Counted from the stretch's first letter, positions 18,321-27,287 are shown. The stretch is 64,000 bases of DNA from Betaproteobacteria bacterium Ga0077527 (GCA_001464815.1 LNDW01000018.1:62001-126000), one strand, 5' to 3'. The notes: generated by a model from the letters alone, not told the origin. Program-made: numbers and translations.

Positions 18321-19970
18321 TCACATGTTAGGGTAATTCGGGCCGCCGCCGCCTTCCGGCGTGACCCAAACGATATTCTGCGTCGGATCCTTGATGTCGC
18401 AGGTCTTGCAGTGCACGCAGTTCTGCGCGTTGATCTGCAGGCGGGGATTGCCGCCGTCGTCATCGCGCACGATCTCGTAGACCCCGGCCGGGCAGTAGCG
18501 CTGCTCGGGCGCGTCGTAGAGCGCGAGGTTGACGTTGACCGGCACCGACGCGTCCTTCAGCGTCAGGTGCGCCGGCTGGTCCTCGTTGTGGTTGGTGTTG
18601 GAGATGAACACCGAGGACAGGCGGTCGAAGCTGATCACGCCGTCGGGTTTGGGGTACTGGATCGGCTCGAACTCGGTCTTCGGCCGCAGGCATTCGTGGT
18701 CGGCGTGGTTGTGGCGCAGCGTCCACGGCGCCTTGCCCTTGAGCAGCACCTGGTCGATGCCCACCATCAGCGTGCCGAGGTATAGCCCCTTGCTCATCCA
18801 CGGCTTGAAGTTGCGCGCGCGGTGCAGCTCGTCGTGCAGCCAGCTCGACTTGAAGGCCTCGGGGTAGGCGGCGAGTTCCGCGGCCGGCGCTTCATCAGCG
18901 AGCGCCGCATAGGCTGCTTCGGCGGCGAGCATGCCCGACTTGATCGCGGCATGGCTGCCCTTGATGCGCGAGGCGTTGAGAAAGCCCGCGTCGTCGCCGA
19001 TCAGGCAGCCGCCGGGGAACACCAGTTTCGGCAGCGACTGCAGGCCGCCCGCCGAGATCGCGCGCGCGCCGTAGGCGATGCGCTTGCCGCCCTCGAGGAA
19101 CTTGCGGATTTCCGGGTGCGTCTTGTAGCGCTGGAATTCCTCATAGGGGCTCAGGTACGGATTCTGGTAGGCGAGGCCGACCACGAAGCCGATGGCGACC
19201 TGGTTGTTGTCGAGGTGATAGAGGAAGGAGCCGCCGTAGGTGTCGCCCGCCAGCGGCCAGCCCGCCGTGTGGATGACCAGGCCGGGCTGGTGCATCTCGG
19301 GCTTGATCTCCCACAGTTCCTTCAGGCCGATGCCGTAGGTCTGCGGATCCACGCCGTCGCGCAGTTTGAATTTTTCCTGCAACTGCTTGCCGAGGTGGCC
19401 GCGGCAGCCCTCGGCGAAGAAGGTGTATTTCGCATGTAATTCCATGCCGACCTGGTGCGCCTCGGTGGGCTGGCCGTCCTTGCCGATGCCCATGTCGCCG
19501 GTGGCGACACCCCTGACGCGGCCGTCATCGTGGAACAGCACCTCGGCGGCGGCGAAGCCGGGGAAAATCTCCACACCCAGCGCCTCGGCCTGCTGTCCCA
19601 GCCAGCGCACCACGTTGGCGAGGCTGATCACATAGTTGCCGTGGTTCTGGAAGCAGCCCGGCAGCAGCGCGTTGGGCACCTTGAAGGCGCCGCGTTCGCC
19701 GAGGAACATGAAGCGGTCCTCGCTCACCGGTACGTTCAGCGGTGCTTCTTTTTCCTTCCAGTCCGGAATCAGTTCGTTCAGCGCGATCGGGTCCATCACC
19801 GCGCCGGAAAGGATGTGCGCGCCGACTTCCGAGCCTTTCTCGATCACGCAGACATTGACCTCGCGGCCCTGTTCCGCGGCGAGTTGTTTCAGGCGGATCG
19901 CCGCGCCGAGGCCGGCGGGGCCGGCACCGACGATGACGATGTCATATTCCATGGCTTCACGTTCGGCCAT
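18321..19970 (-). CDS. electron transfer flavoprotein:ubiquinone oxidoreductase
   Basis: A 549-residue inner-membrane-associated enzyme that passes electrons from ETF, reduced by acyl-CoA dehydrogenases, to ubiquinone. The N-terminal FAD motif is [15 protein letters not shown]. The centre carries the ubiquinone-binding region of the family. The C-terminus holds the [4Fe-4S] cluster: CPAGVYEI, then [20 protein letters not shown] lies six bases before the ATG at 19970. It fits the fatty-acid island as the respiratory outlet for FadE. The ETF subunit genes themselves are not in the window. Confidence 0.95.
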   Translation of the reverse strand: MAEREAMEYDIVIVGAGPAGLGAAIRLKQLAAEQGREVNVCVIEKGSEVGAHILSGAVMDPIALNELIPDWKEKEAPLNVPVSEDRFMFLGERGAFKVPNALLPGCFQNHGNYVISLANVVRWLGQQAEALGVEIFPGFAAAEVLFHDDGRVRGVATGDMGIGKDGQPTEAHQVGMELHAKYTFFAEGCRGHLGKQLQEKFKLRDGVDPQTYGIGLKELWEIKPEMHQPGLVIHTAGWPLAGDTYGGSFLYHLDNNQVAIGFVVGLAYQNPYLSPYEEFQRYKTHPEIRKFLEGGKRIAYGARAISAGGLQSLPKLVFPGGCLIGDDAGFLNASRIKGSHAAIKSGMLAAEAAYAALADEAPAAELAAYPEAFKSSWLHDELHRARNFKPWMSKGLYLGTLMVGIDQVLLKGKAPWTLRHNHADHECLRPKTEFEPIQYPKPDGVISFDRLSSVFISNTNHNEDQPAHLTLKDASVPVNVNLALYDAPEQRYCPAGVYEIVRDDDGGNPRLQINAQNCVHCKTCDIKDPTQNIVWVTPEGGGGPNYPNM

Positions 19971-20058
19971 CACTCACTCCAGGTGGAAAAATTCTGCGCT
20001 GATTATACGCCGGGGGTTGCGCGCCCCGCGGTGGCCGCGATGTGAACGCGGCCCGGTT

Positions 20059-21360
20059 TCAAACCAGCCGCGCCGCCGCGATGCCACTGCGCACCGCGCC
20101 CTCGATCGTCGCCGGATAATCCGAGGCCACGTAATCGCCGGCGAGCATGAAGCCGGGGCAGGGCGTGCGTGCGGCGGGGCGTGCGAGGTCCGGCGTGCAA
20201 CTGAAAGTGGCGCGTTTCTCGGCGATCACACGATGCCATTGCAGCGGCGGCAGCGGACCGAAGTGTGCGGCGATGTCCGCCACCACGCGCTTGGCCAGCG
20301 CATCCTGCGCCTCGCCGACCTGTTCTTCGGAGGCGCTGATCACCGCGCCGATCAGGCCGCGCTGGCCGCAGATCGCCCCGCGGTCGAACAGCCACTGCGC
20401 GGGACTGCCGGCGAGCCCGATCATCGGCGCCGGCAGTTTTACTGGCCCCGCGAACTGCAGCCACACCGAATGGATGGGTTCGTAACGCAGGGCCTCGACC
20501 TGCCGCAGCACCGGCAGCAGTTCGCTGATGCCCCCGAGCAGCGGCGCGGCGCGGTGCGGCGCCACCGCGCAGATCACCTGGTCGAAACTGCGCTTGCTGC
20601 CCTGCACATGCAGCGTGAACTGGTGGTGTTCGCGCACCACGCTGTCCACCGTGGCGCCGGCCTCGACCTGGCCGCCGCGGGCGCGCACGAATTCCGCCGC
20701 CGGTTTCGGAAACAGCGCGGTCAGGTCACAGCGCGCGAACAGCAGGTCGCTGTCGGCGCGTGCGCCGCCGAGGCTGTCGCGCAGCACGTTCAGGAACACC
20801 CGCGCCGAGGCCCGTCCGGCCGGCGTGTTGAGCACAGCCACACACAGCGGGTTAAAAAAATATTCTTTTAAAACAATGGGTTGCTGATGGGCTTCGAGCA
20901 GGGCTGCGACCGTGCAGTCCTGCGCCAGGCGCCAGCGACGCCGCTTCATCGCACGCATGAAGGCGGCGAGTGCGCGTTTGTCGGCGCCGGAGAGGCCCTG
21001 TGCGGTGAGCAGTGCCCAGGCCAGGTGCAGCGGTGCCGGCAGCTTCGGCGCGCGCAGGCGCAGCTTGCCCTGCACCTGCAGGTCCAGCGGCATCCGCAGC
21101 AGCAGGTCGCCGGGCCGCGTGCGTGGCGGCGCCACCTTGGTGATCAGGCGCAGCGTTTCGCGGTACGCGCCGATCATGATGTGCAGCCCGTTGTCGAGCG
21201 CGGTGTCGTTGACGGTGACGCGGCGCGCGCGCCCGCCCAGCGCCGGCGCGGCCTCGAACACCGTCACCCGCACGTTGCGCGCGGCAAGTTCCACCGCCGC
21301 GGCCATGCCGGCATAACCGCCGCCGATGATGGCGACTGAGGCGTGATTGGCTTTGGCCAT
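20059..21360 (-). CDS. hpnE: hydroxysqualene dehydroxylase HpnE
   Basis: A flavin-dependent amine-oxidase-like protein of 433 residues, the third enzyme of the bacterial route from farnesyl diphosphate to squalene (HpnC, HpnD, HpnE), used for hopanoids. FAD motif: AIIGGGYAGMAAAVELA. Other family features are TALDNGLHIMIGAYRETL and FMLAGDYVASDYPATIEGAVRSG at the C-terminus. ATG 21360 is preferred to a TTG eight codons earlier. Unusually, hpnE lies about 13 kb from hpnD-hpnC. Codons near residue 161-167 (PIVLKEY) are AT-rich because a copy of the interspersed motif lies inside the gene at 20861-20884. Confidence 0.93.
   Translation of the reverse strand: MAKANHASVAIIGGGYAGMAAAVELAARNVRVTVFEAAPALGGRARRVTVNDTALDNGLHIMIGAYRETLRLITKVAPPRTRPGDLLLRMPLDLQVQGKLRLRAPKLPAPLHLAWALLTAQGLSGADKRALAAFMRAMKRRRWRLAQDCTVAALLEAHQQPIVLKEYFFNPLCVAVLNTPAGRASARVFLNVLRDSLGGARADSDLLFARCDLTALFPKPAAEFVRARGGQVEAGATVDSVVREHHQFTLHVQGSKRSFDQVICAVAPHRAAPLLGGISELLPVLRQVEALRYEPIHSVWLQFAGPVKLPAPMIGLAGSPAQWLFDRGAICGQRGLIGAVISASEEQVGEAQDALAKRVVADIAAHFGPLPPLQWHRVIAEKRATFSCTPDLARPAARTPCPGFMLAGDYVASDYPATIEGAVRSGIAAARLV
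20861..20884 (+). repeat. AT-rich interspersed motif, copy inside hpnE
   Basis: Left flank TATTC, core TTTTAAAACAAT, within the hpnE coding sequence on the opposite strand. On the gene strand it reads CCC ATT GTT TTA AAA GAA, unusually AT-rich codons for this gene. About 16 of 24 positions match the consensus. Confidence 0.6.
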
Positions 21361-21394
21361 GATGTGATGGTCGGAGCCAGTCAATGACTAAACG

Positions 21395-21500
21395 CCCTCT
21401 CCTGCCCTGGGGCGGGAGAGGGTTGGGGTGAGGGTAGGGGGAAGGATGTGGGCATTGTCTGCCCCTCACCCCAACCCTCTCCCCGCAAGCGGGGCGAGGG
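21395..21500. repeat. paired inverted REP-like palindromes
   Basis: Two related palindromic units in opposite orientation. The first (21395-21434) is CCCTCTCC...GGGAGAGGG followed by TTGGGGTGAGGG. The second (21463-21500) is its near reverse complement, with a CCCCGCAAGCGGGG stem. This kind of intergenic repeat is widespread in proteobacteria. The pair could fold into a large cruciform between hpnE and the galD-like gene. Confidence 0.75.
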
Positions 21501-21520
21501 AGAAATACATGGGGGCGGCG

Positions 21521-22636
21521 TCAAGCTGCACGTTTGCTGGCCGTTGCGGTTTTACCCGCCCAGACCTTCGAAGGCACGTTCACCAACCCTTCAAAAATCC
21601 TTCTCGCCGTGCGCACCAGCGCGGCACGGCGCAGCTCCTGTTTGCCGTTCGTAAAATCCGCATCGAGGTCAATCAGGATCATTCCCGACGGATGTTCGAT
21701 CTTCACCATGCCCTGCGGCGCCGGCTTCAGCGGCGCAATCTGCGCGGCCAGCGTGCCGGGAATCGCGCAGGCGGCGCTGATGCACACCGTGCCGGTGACC
21801 GGATGTGACTTGTGGCAGGTCTCGGGCACGAAATAACGCGAGCTGATGGTGCCGCCGTGTCGCGGCGGCGCGAGCAGGGCGATTTTGGGCACCACGTTTT
21901 TCGACACATCGCCCATGCCCATCAAGACACCCGCCTTGCGGCGGATGGCTTCCATGCGTTCCATCAGCGCGCGATCGGCATCCAGTTCAACCGCGGTTTC
22001 ATAACCGGTCTTGCCCATGTCGGCGGCGCGCATCATCACGATCGGCATCGCGATATCGACACAGCTAACCTCCACGCCGTCGATCACGTCCAGCGGCTTG
22101 CCGGTTGGCAGCAGCTTGCCGGTGACCGCGCCGATGGCCTCGCTGAAATTGATGCCCACCGGCGCCGCGGTGCCGGGCACGCCGTCAATCGAGGCTTCGC
22201 CCTCGTACTGCACCTGTCTTCCGGGCGTCTGCACGATGGCCTCGACCAGTGCGCCGGTGTTGACGCTGTGGATGCGCACCCGGGTTTCGCCGTCCTGCGC
22301 CGGCACCAGCCCGGCGTCGATGGCGAAGGGGCCGACAGCGACCAGCATGTTGCCGCAGGTCGGCTTGGTGTCCACGAACTTCTCGTGGATCTGCACCTGC
22401 GCAAAAAAGTAGTCGATGTCGGCGTCGGGGCGTTTGGATTTGCCGATCATCGCCACCTTGCTCGTCACCGAATGCGAACCGCCGATGCCGTCCACCTGGA
22501 TTTCATGCGGCGAACCCATGATCGCCAGCAGCACTTCATCGCGGGTGGCGGGGTCGGCGGGCAGGTCATCCATTAACAGGAAGGGGCCGCGCGAGGTGCC
22601 GCCGCGCATGATCACGCAGGGGATTTTGGTTTGCAT
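21521..22636 (-). CDS. PrpF-family isomerase, 4-oxalomesaconate tautomerase (GalD)-like
   Basis: A 371-residue protein of the PrpF/GalD family (diaminopimelate-epimerase-like fold), which shifts double bonds in tricarboxylic intermediates. The N-terminus IPCVIMRGGTSRGPFLL and the following MGSPHEIQVDGIGGSHSVTSKVA match, from memory, GalD of Pseudomonas putida, which tautomerises oxalomesaconate in gallate breakdown. The conserved CGN (TCGNMLVAVGPFA) and HPSG (EHPSGMI) are present. No other ring-cleavage gene is nearby, so the substrate could also be a methylaconitate-like compound. Confidence 0.82.
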   Translation of the reverse strand: MQTKIPCVIMRGGTSRGPFLLMDDLPADPATRDEVLLAIMGSPHEIQVDGIGGSHSVTSKVAMIGKSKRPDADIDYFFAQVQIHEKFVDTKPTCGNMLVAVGPFAIDAGLVPAQDGETRVRIHSVNTGALVEAIVQTPGRQVQYEGEASIDGVPGTAAPVGINFSEAIGAVTGKLLPTGKPLDVIDGVEVSCVDIAMPIVMMRAADMGKTGYETAVELDADRALMERMEAIRRKAGVLMGMGDVSKNVVPKIALLAPPRHGGTISSRYFVPETCHKSHPVTGTVCISAACAIPGTLAAQIAPLKPAPQGMVKIEHPSGMILIDLDADFTNGKQELRRAALVRTARRIFEGLVNVPSKVWAGKTATASKRAA

Positions 22637-22772
22637 GTCGGACTCCAGGCCGCCGTAGCGGCTACATCGGGGTAGCAGGTGGAATGCAGGTGGTATACAG
22701 GTTGAATTATAGGTCGGCGCAGACGATGAATCGCAGGGGTTTCCAGCATGCGTAATGCCCGCGGTCCAGGAG

Positions 22773-23639
22773 TCAGGCCTTCGGCGGTGCCTTCTCGAAC
22801 ACGTTGACCAGGTTTGCCGCGAGGATCAGCGCGGCACCCGCGGCGAGATACCAGTCCGCCGGCTCCTGGTAGGCCCACCAGCCGATCAGCGTGATCAGCG
22901 GCAGGCGCATGAAATCCAGCGTGACCACGATGGTGGCGTCGGCCAGCGCCAGCGCGCGCACCATGCAGCTGTGTGCGGCCAGTCCTGCAAATCCGATCAG
23001 CAGCAGCCACGGCAGGTGTTTCAGTTCCAGCGGTGTCCACTGCCACAGCGCGGGAATCAGGCTGAACGGCAGCTGCATTGCCGACATCCAGAACAGGATG
23101 CACAGCATCGAATCGCGGGTGGCCAGTTTCTTGGTCAGCGTGAAGGCCATGCCGAAGGACATCGCGCCGGCCAGCATCACCAGCGCTGCGTGGTGGATCA
23201 GGCCGGCACCCGGCCGCAGGATCACCAGCACACCGATCAACCCGCAGCTGATGGCGAACACCCGCCGCGCGGTGATGCGTTCGCCGAGCAGGAGGGCCGC
23301 GCAGATCGCCGTCCAGATCGGCACCGTGAATTCGATCGCGAACACGGTCGCCAGAGGTATCGCCGCGATCGCGTAAAACCAGCTGAACTGCCCGCCGAAC
23401 TGCGCCAGGTTGCGCAGCGCGTGAAGTTTCAGATGTGGCGTGGAAATTTGCGACCAGCCGCTGCGGGCCAGCAGGATGCAGATGATCACCAGCCCGATCA
23501 GGCTGCGGATCGCGAGCAACTGGATGGTGCTGAGGTCGGACGAGAGTTCACGTGCGCCGATGGCCATGCCGGTGAACAGCACCAGCGCGCCGGTCATCCA
23601 GGCGATGGCGGCGGGGAGGGCGGGGGTGTTGGGTGGCAA
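22773..23639 (-). CDS. EamA/DMT-superfamily membrane transporter
   Basis: A 288-residue inner-membrane protein with about ten hydrophobic helices arranged as two EamA repeats (residues about 10-140 and 150-280). The family consists of metabolite exporters or uptake carriers of varied specificity. Helix features such as FAIEFTVPIWTAICAALLLGERIT and VTLDFMRLPLITLIGW are typical. It stands alone with 136 bases to the galD-like gene downstream. The substrate is unknown. Spacer 22637-22772 shows no gene. Confidence 0.85.
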   Translation of the reverse strand: MPPNTPALPAAIAWMTGALVLFTGMAIGARELSSDLSTIQLLAIRSLIGLVIICILLARSGWSQISTPHLKLHALRNLAQFGGQFSWFYAIAAIPLATVFAIEFTVPIWTAICAALLLGERITARRVFAISCGLIGVLVILRPGAGLIHHAALVMLAGAMSFGMAFTLTKKLATRDSMLCILFWMSAMQLPFSLIPALWQWTPLELKHLPWLLLIGFAGLAAHSCMVRALALADATIVVTLDFMRLPLITLIGWWAYQEPADWYLAAGAALILAANLVNVFEKAPPKA

Positions 23640-23959
23640 TGCGGTGAGTGTCGGTGCAATGCGCCGGGGCTATTGCGCTGAGCGTTTGCTGAACAATGGA
23701 GTGGGGATTATAGGGGCTGATGCGGTGCTTCAATTTCGCCGGGGGTGGCCCGGCGGCCAGTTACTTTTCTTGCTCCGCCAAGAAAAGTAACCAAAAGAAG
23801 GCGGCCCCGCCTCGCCGCCCCCTCCGGGGGTTCCCTGCGTTGCTCGCACAGCCGGGCGGCTGCGGAACTCGCCATCGCCGCTACGCGTCAATGGCTCAGA
23901 CAGTCCTCGCCGACTTCCCCCGGCCGCACTGCGCTACTCGGCGGCTCGGAAGGGGGTAA
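23640..23959. repeat. non-coding stretch with betaproteobacterial interspersed repeat
   Basis: I see no credible gene here. From about 23742 it holds a sequence I recognise as a repeat common between genes in Burkholderiales and relatives. It contains a perfect 13-bp hairpin, GTTACTTTTCTTG (23760-23772) with its complement (23779-23791) around a six-base loop. CCAAAAGAAGGCGG and a GC-rich segment ending near 23955 follow. It borders the low-GC orphan gene and may mark an insertion or rearrangement boundary. Recognition of the repeat is from memory. Confidence 0.6.
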
Positions 23960-24538
23960 TTACTTTGTGGATTTTTCAATATCTGTAGCATTGCTTTTAC
24001 TAAATGTGGTTTCCGGCTTCGCAATGCAAGTGTTTGTTTCGAGTGATTTGCTTTGTTTTGTGGAACTGATTACAGCGGCGATTATTGACGCGCCAGCTGC
24101 GATCACGGCAACGATCGTCGGAACAATAACATTTTTCCAGCGATCTCTTCGCTGAGCCTCTCTGTCGTGAAGCTGTATGGCCAAATCTAATAACTTGCCT
24201 GTTATCTCTGGCGTCAAAGGAGGAGAGATGCCGGGTTCGTCGGGGTTTTCTGCTGGAATGCCTTCTTGAACAAAGCGGGTTATTAGGGTCACTGTTTCTT
24301 GATTGGAGGAGTGTTTGCTGGCTTCTAGTACCCGAAAAAACTCTGGGTGTTGTTGACCAATTTCTGTCCAAGTGTCAGCGGTGAGGGGGTGTCGACGTAA
24401 TTGGGCTCGAAGTCCTTCATGAGTACGTTTCGCTAATCGGTGGTAAGCGAGAATCTGAATCAAGGCTAATACATCGGATAAACGGCCAGATTTTAAATAA
24501 GGTGACGCGTTTGTTGTCGATATCACCGTTTTCTCCAT
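23960..24538 (-). CDS. hypothetical single-pass membrane protein, low GC
   Basis: 192 residues, not recognised. The N-terminal 130 residues are soluble and helix-rich (DVLALIQILAYHRLAKRTHEGLRAQLRR). A short charged stretch is followed by one transmembrane helix (about residues 138-158, IVPTIVAVIAAGASIIAAVI), then a Ser/Lys/Thr-rich tail. That suggests an anchored cytoplasmic domain. Base composition is clearly lower in GC than its neighbours (24 G/C in the 60 bases from 24001), pointing to recent transfer. It lies directly beside an interspersed repeat. No clear ribosome site precedes the ATG. Confidence 0.6.
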   Translation of the reverse strand: MEKTVISTTNASPYLKSGRLSDVLALIQILAYHRLAKRTHEGLRAQLRRHPLTADTWTEIGQQHPEFFRVLEASKHSSNQETVTLITRFVQEGIPAENPDEPGISPPLTPEITGKLLDLAIQLHDREAQRRDRWKNVIVPTIVAVIAAGASIIAAVISSTKQSKSLETNTCIAKPETTFSKSNATDIEKSTK

Positions 24539-24586
24539 TTCAAAGAATTGTTGGCCTAGGAGGGCGTGTTAACTGAAGTGAAATTT

Positions 24587-25549
24587 TTAATTCACCTTCG
24601 CTCCCGAAACCTGCACCACCTTCGCCCAAAGCTTCGCTTCACTCGCAATCAGTTTCGCAAACTGTTCTGAAGTTCCGCCCACCGGGTCAGTCCCCAACTG
24701 TTTCAACCGCGCCGCCGTGGCCGGTGTGTTCATCGCCTTGACCGCCGCGCCGTGCAGCGTGGCGATGATGGCCTTGGGTGTTTTCGCCGGGGCGAGGATG
24801 CCGTACCAGGTGTCGGTGGCGTAGCCGGGCACGAATTCGCCGATGGTGGGGATTTCGGGCGCGGCCTGTGAGCGTTTGCTGCTGGTCAGGCCCAGCGGGC
24901 GCAGGCGGCCGTCGCGGATCAGCGGCAGCACCGGCAACAGGCCGTCCATCGCGATCTGGATCTGGCCGGCGACGACGTCGTTGCGGGCGAAGGTGCTGCC
25001 CTTGTACGGGATATGCGCGATGTCCACGCCGGCCATGGACTTGAACAGTTCCATGTTGAGGTGGGTGGCCGAGCCGGTGCCGGCGGAGCCGTAGCTCAGC
25101 TTGCCCGGTGATTTTTTGGCGAGGTCGATCAGGTCCTTCAGCGTTTTCGCCGGCAGCGAGGGATGGGCGACGATGATCTGGTAGGTGTTGGCGATGTGGA
25201 TCACCGCTTCGAAGTCGCGCACCGGGTCGTAGGTTTTGCGCGTGTGCAGCGCCGGGTTGATCACGTGCGAGGGGCTGACGTTGATCAGCGTGTAGCCATC
25301 TGGCGCGGCGGTGGCCACGGTTTCGGTGCCGATCAGGCCACCGGCGCCGGGCCGGTTGTCCACCACGATGTTGGTGTTGAGCTGCCTGCCCATTTCCTCG
25401 CTGACGGTGCGCGCCAGCGTGTCACCGGTGCCGCCGGGGGCCAGCGGCACGATCATGCGGATGACCTTGCTGGGGTAGGGCTGCGCGGCCTGCGCGGAGA
25501 AGGCCGCGGCGAGCAGTGCGGCGGCGATGAATGGGTATGCGGGTTGCAA
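24587..25549 (-). CDS. orphan Bug/TctC-family solute receptor
   Basis: A 320-residue periplasmic receptor with a signal peptide (MQPAYPFIAAALLAAAFSAQA) and classic Bug signatures: IRMIVPLAPGGTGDTLAR, NRPGAGGLIGTE, ATAAPDGYTL and YGSAGTGSATHLNMELFK. It has no tctA or tctB beside it, as is common in Burkholderiales, where dozens of orphan receptors may share a permease or act as sensors. It is followed by a RidA gene upstream on the same strand, with 37 bases between them. The ligand is unknown, probably a carboxylate or aromatic acid. Confidence 0.92.
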   Translation of the reverse strand: MQPAYPFIAAALLAAAFSAQAAQPYPSKVIRMIVPLAPGGTGDTLARTVSEEMGRQLNTNIVVDNRPGAGGLIGTETVATAAPDGYTLINVSPSHVINPALHTRKTYDPVRDFEAVIHIANTYQIIVAHPSLPAKTLKDLIDLAKKSPGKLSYGSAGTGSATHLNMELFKSMAGVDIAHIPYKGSTFARNDVVAGQIQIAMDGLLPVLPLIRDGRLRPLGLTSSKRSQAAPEIPTIGEFVPGYATDTWYGILAPAKTPKAIIATLHGAAVKAMNTPATAARLKQLGTDPVGGTSEQFAKLIASEAKLWAKVVQVSGAKVN

Positions 25550-25586
25550 AAGAAGCTCCTCGGAGTTTTTATGGTTGTTGTGGATT

Positions 25587-26051
25587 TCAGTCGGGCAGAA
25601 TTTCCAGCGTCGCCTTGATCACCAGCGGCACGCCGCCGCGCAAGGAGTTGGCGCCGAGCACCGAGCGGGCATGGATGCCGCGTTCGCCGAAGATTTCAAC
25701 CAGCAGGTCGGAGCAGCCATTGAGCACCTGCGGGTGTTCCTCGAAACAATCGGTGGCGTTGAGGATGCCCTGGACTTCGACGATGCGTGCGACGCGGTCA
25801 AGAGAGCCGAGCTCGGTGCGCGCCACCGCGATCAGGTCGAGTGCGGCGCTGCGCGCGAAGCGGTAGCCGTCGGCGGTGGTGTATTCGCGGCCGAGTTTGC
25901 CCCTGGGCATTTTTCCGTTCTCAGGCAACGGCGCCTTGCCGGCGATGAACAACAGGTTGCCGCTGCGCGCGGCATTGGCGTAGTTGGCGGCGGGCGCGCT
26001 GCCCGAAGGCAGCGTCAGGCCCAGCTCGCGCAGTTTCTGTTCTGCACTCAT
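25587..26051 (-). CDS. RidA/YjgF-family protein
   Basis: A 154-residue member of the RidA/YjgF/YER057c family, trimeric proteins that deaminate reactive enamine/imine intermediates or act on related substrates. Family signatures are LFIAGKAPLPENG, the central VARTELGSLDRVARIVEV and the C-terminal ARSVLGANSLRGGVPLVIKATLEI, with the substrate-carboxylate Arg in the expected place. It is a little longer than RidA proper, like the enzymes annotated as TdcF-like or endoribonuclease L-PSP. It sits between a Bug receptor and a DUF3617 gene. The specific substrate is not clear. Confidence 0.9.
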   Translation of the reverse strand: MSAEQKLRELGLTLPSGSAPAANYANAARSGNLLFIAGKAPLPENGKMPRGKLGREYTTADGYRFARSAALDLIAVARTELGSLDRVARIVEVQGILNATDCFEEHPQVLNGCSDLLVEIFGERGIHARSVLGANSLRGGVPLVIKATLEILPD

Positions 26052-26058
26052 CGCGGGA

Positions 26059-26622
26059 TCAGCCCTTGACCGGTTTCAGGTTGCCGCAGTCGCTGCCCAG
26101 CCATTTGCCCTGGCTGTCCATGGTCATGGTCTCCGGCTTGCCCTTGTGCTGGGTGGTGACCTTCATGCGCGTGGTGTAGGACTCGGCGTTGTGGATGGTG
26201 ACTTCGCCTTCGCCGCTGGACGGCGGGTTGCTGCAGCTGAACTTGAACTTGGTGGTGTTACCGCTGCGGCTGAGGGTTTCCTGCTTGCAGTCGCCGGAGG
26301 CGGCCGGTGCTTCGTTGCGCGCGGCCATTTCCTTGCTGACGCAGATGCGCGTGGCCATGCCGCCGCCGGGGGCGGCGCCCGGCGCCATGGCCATGCCGTG
26401 CTGGGCCATCATTTTTTCCATCTGCTTGCGCTGTTCGGGCGGCATCGCGGCGAGCTGCTTCTGCATTTCAGCCTGCGCGGCGGCGATCTTGGCGCCGTGG
26501 TCGCCGCCCATTTTCTGGGTCATTTCCCAGAGGCCGGGTTTCATGGTCTGCGCGGCGGCGGGCATCGCGGCGAAGGCGAGCGTGGCGGCGAAGGCGAGGG
26601 TGAGGGTGAGGGCTTTGTGCAT
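26059..26622 (-). CDS. DUF3617-type periplasmic protein
   Basis: A 187-residue exported protein of unknown function. A signal peptide (MHKALTLTLAFAATLAFAAMPAAAQ) is followed by MKPGLWEMTQKM, the start typical of DUF3617 proteins. A Met/Gln/Lys-rich helical segment (about residues 40-85) comes next, and then a domain with four Cys (CVSKEM, DCKQ, FSCSN, DCGN) that may form disulfides. The ATG at 26622 puts the signal peptide first; an in-frame ATG nine codons upstream is less likely. The RidA gene follows 7 bases after its stop. Confidence 0.78.
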   Translation of the reverse strand: MHKALTLTLAFAATLAFAAMPAAAQTMKPGLWEMTQKMGGDHGAKIAAAQAEMQKQLAAMPPEQRKQMEKMMAQHGMAMAPGAAPGGGMATRICVSKEMAARNEAPAASGDCKQETLSRSGNTTKFKFSCSNPPSSGEGEVTIHNAESYTTRMKVTTQHKGKPETMTMDSQGKWLGSDCGNLKPVKG

Positions 26623-26696
26623 GGCTGTACCTGTCGGGTGATGGGTCACCCGGACATTCTAGCCCGCAGGATGCGCCGGGCGGAGCCCGGCGCGGA

Positions 26697-27287
26697 TCAG
26701 CTGTCCGCCCGGCGCAGCCGGATATCCACCTCGCGCTCGACGTAGCGCCATTCGAGCGAGGCGCGCAGTTCGCGCAGCAGTTCGTTGAATGCCGCGCTGT
26801 CGGCGGGGGCGTATTCAAACCAGGTGATGAAGTCGAAGGGTTCGTTGCTGCCGAGGTCGCGGCAGTGGTGCAGCCGGCGCGCGATCGCCGGCAGGTAGTT
26901 GAGGCCGATGGCGATGTGGCGCGACTGTTGTTCCATGATGTCGCGGCGCTCGTCCTGCGGCATCGCCCACCACGCGGCGCTCTTGCGGATCGGGATCATC
27001 GCGGCGCAGCTCGCCTGCGCGCGGCCGAGGCCTTCCTGTTTCGCGGCGAGCGCGGTTTTTTCCTCGCGGGTGACGTAACGCTCGTTGCTGGTGATGCCGC
27101 GCAGGCACCAGGTGGCGTCGCGCGGCGGATGGGCGGAAGTCTCGGCGACCACCGCGATGCGCGGCGCCGCGGGCAACAGTTCGCCGCTGACACGCATCAC
27201 CTGCTCGACCAGCCAGCCGCCGCTGTTGCCGGCGACGAAGCTGTAGAGGCGGTGCATCGAGGTGATCGGGGTGACGGTGGCGGTCAT
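26697..27287 (-). CDS. chlorite dismutase-family haem protein (short form)
   Basis: About 196 residues, a single Cld-type ferredoxin-like domain. The segment RHIAIGLNYLPAIARRLHHCRDLG followed by PFDFITWFEYAP resembles the haem-binding part of chlorite dismutases, with a candidate proximal His in RRLHHCRDLG. It ends ASLEWRYVEREVDIRL. The short length without a signal peptide is like the cytoplasmic lineage-II enzymes (Nitrobacter type), not the long exported form and not HemQ. Whether it degrades chlorite is unknown; no perchlorate reductase genes are near. The start is uncertain (27287 or 27257). Confidence 0.75.
   Translation of the reverse strand: MTATVTPITSMHRLYSFVAGNSGGWLVEQVMRVSGELLPAAPRIAVVAETSAHPPRDATWCLRGITSNERYVTREEKTALAAKQEGLGRAQASCAAMIPIRKSAAWWAMPQDERRDIMEQQSRHIAIGLNYLPAIARRLHHCRDLGSNEPFDFITWFEYAPADSAAFNELLRELRASLEWRYVEREVDIRLRRADS

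Noticed and set aside
21395-21500. CRISPR array
   Set aside because: Only two palindromic units in opposite orientation, without spacers of equal size; no CRISPR-like array was seen anywhere in the window.
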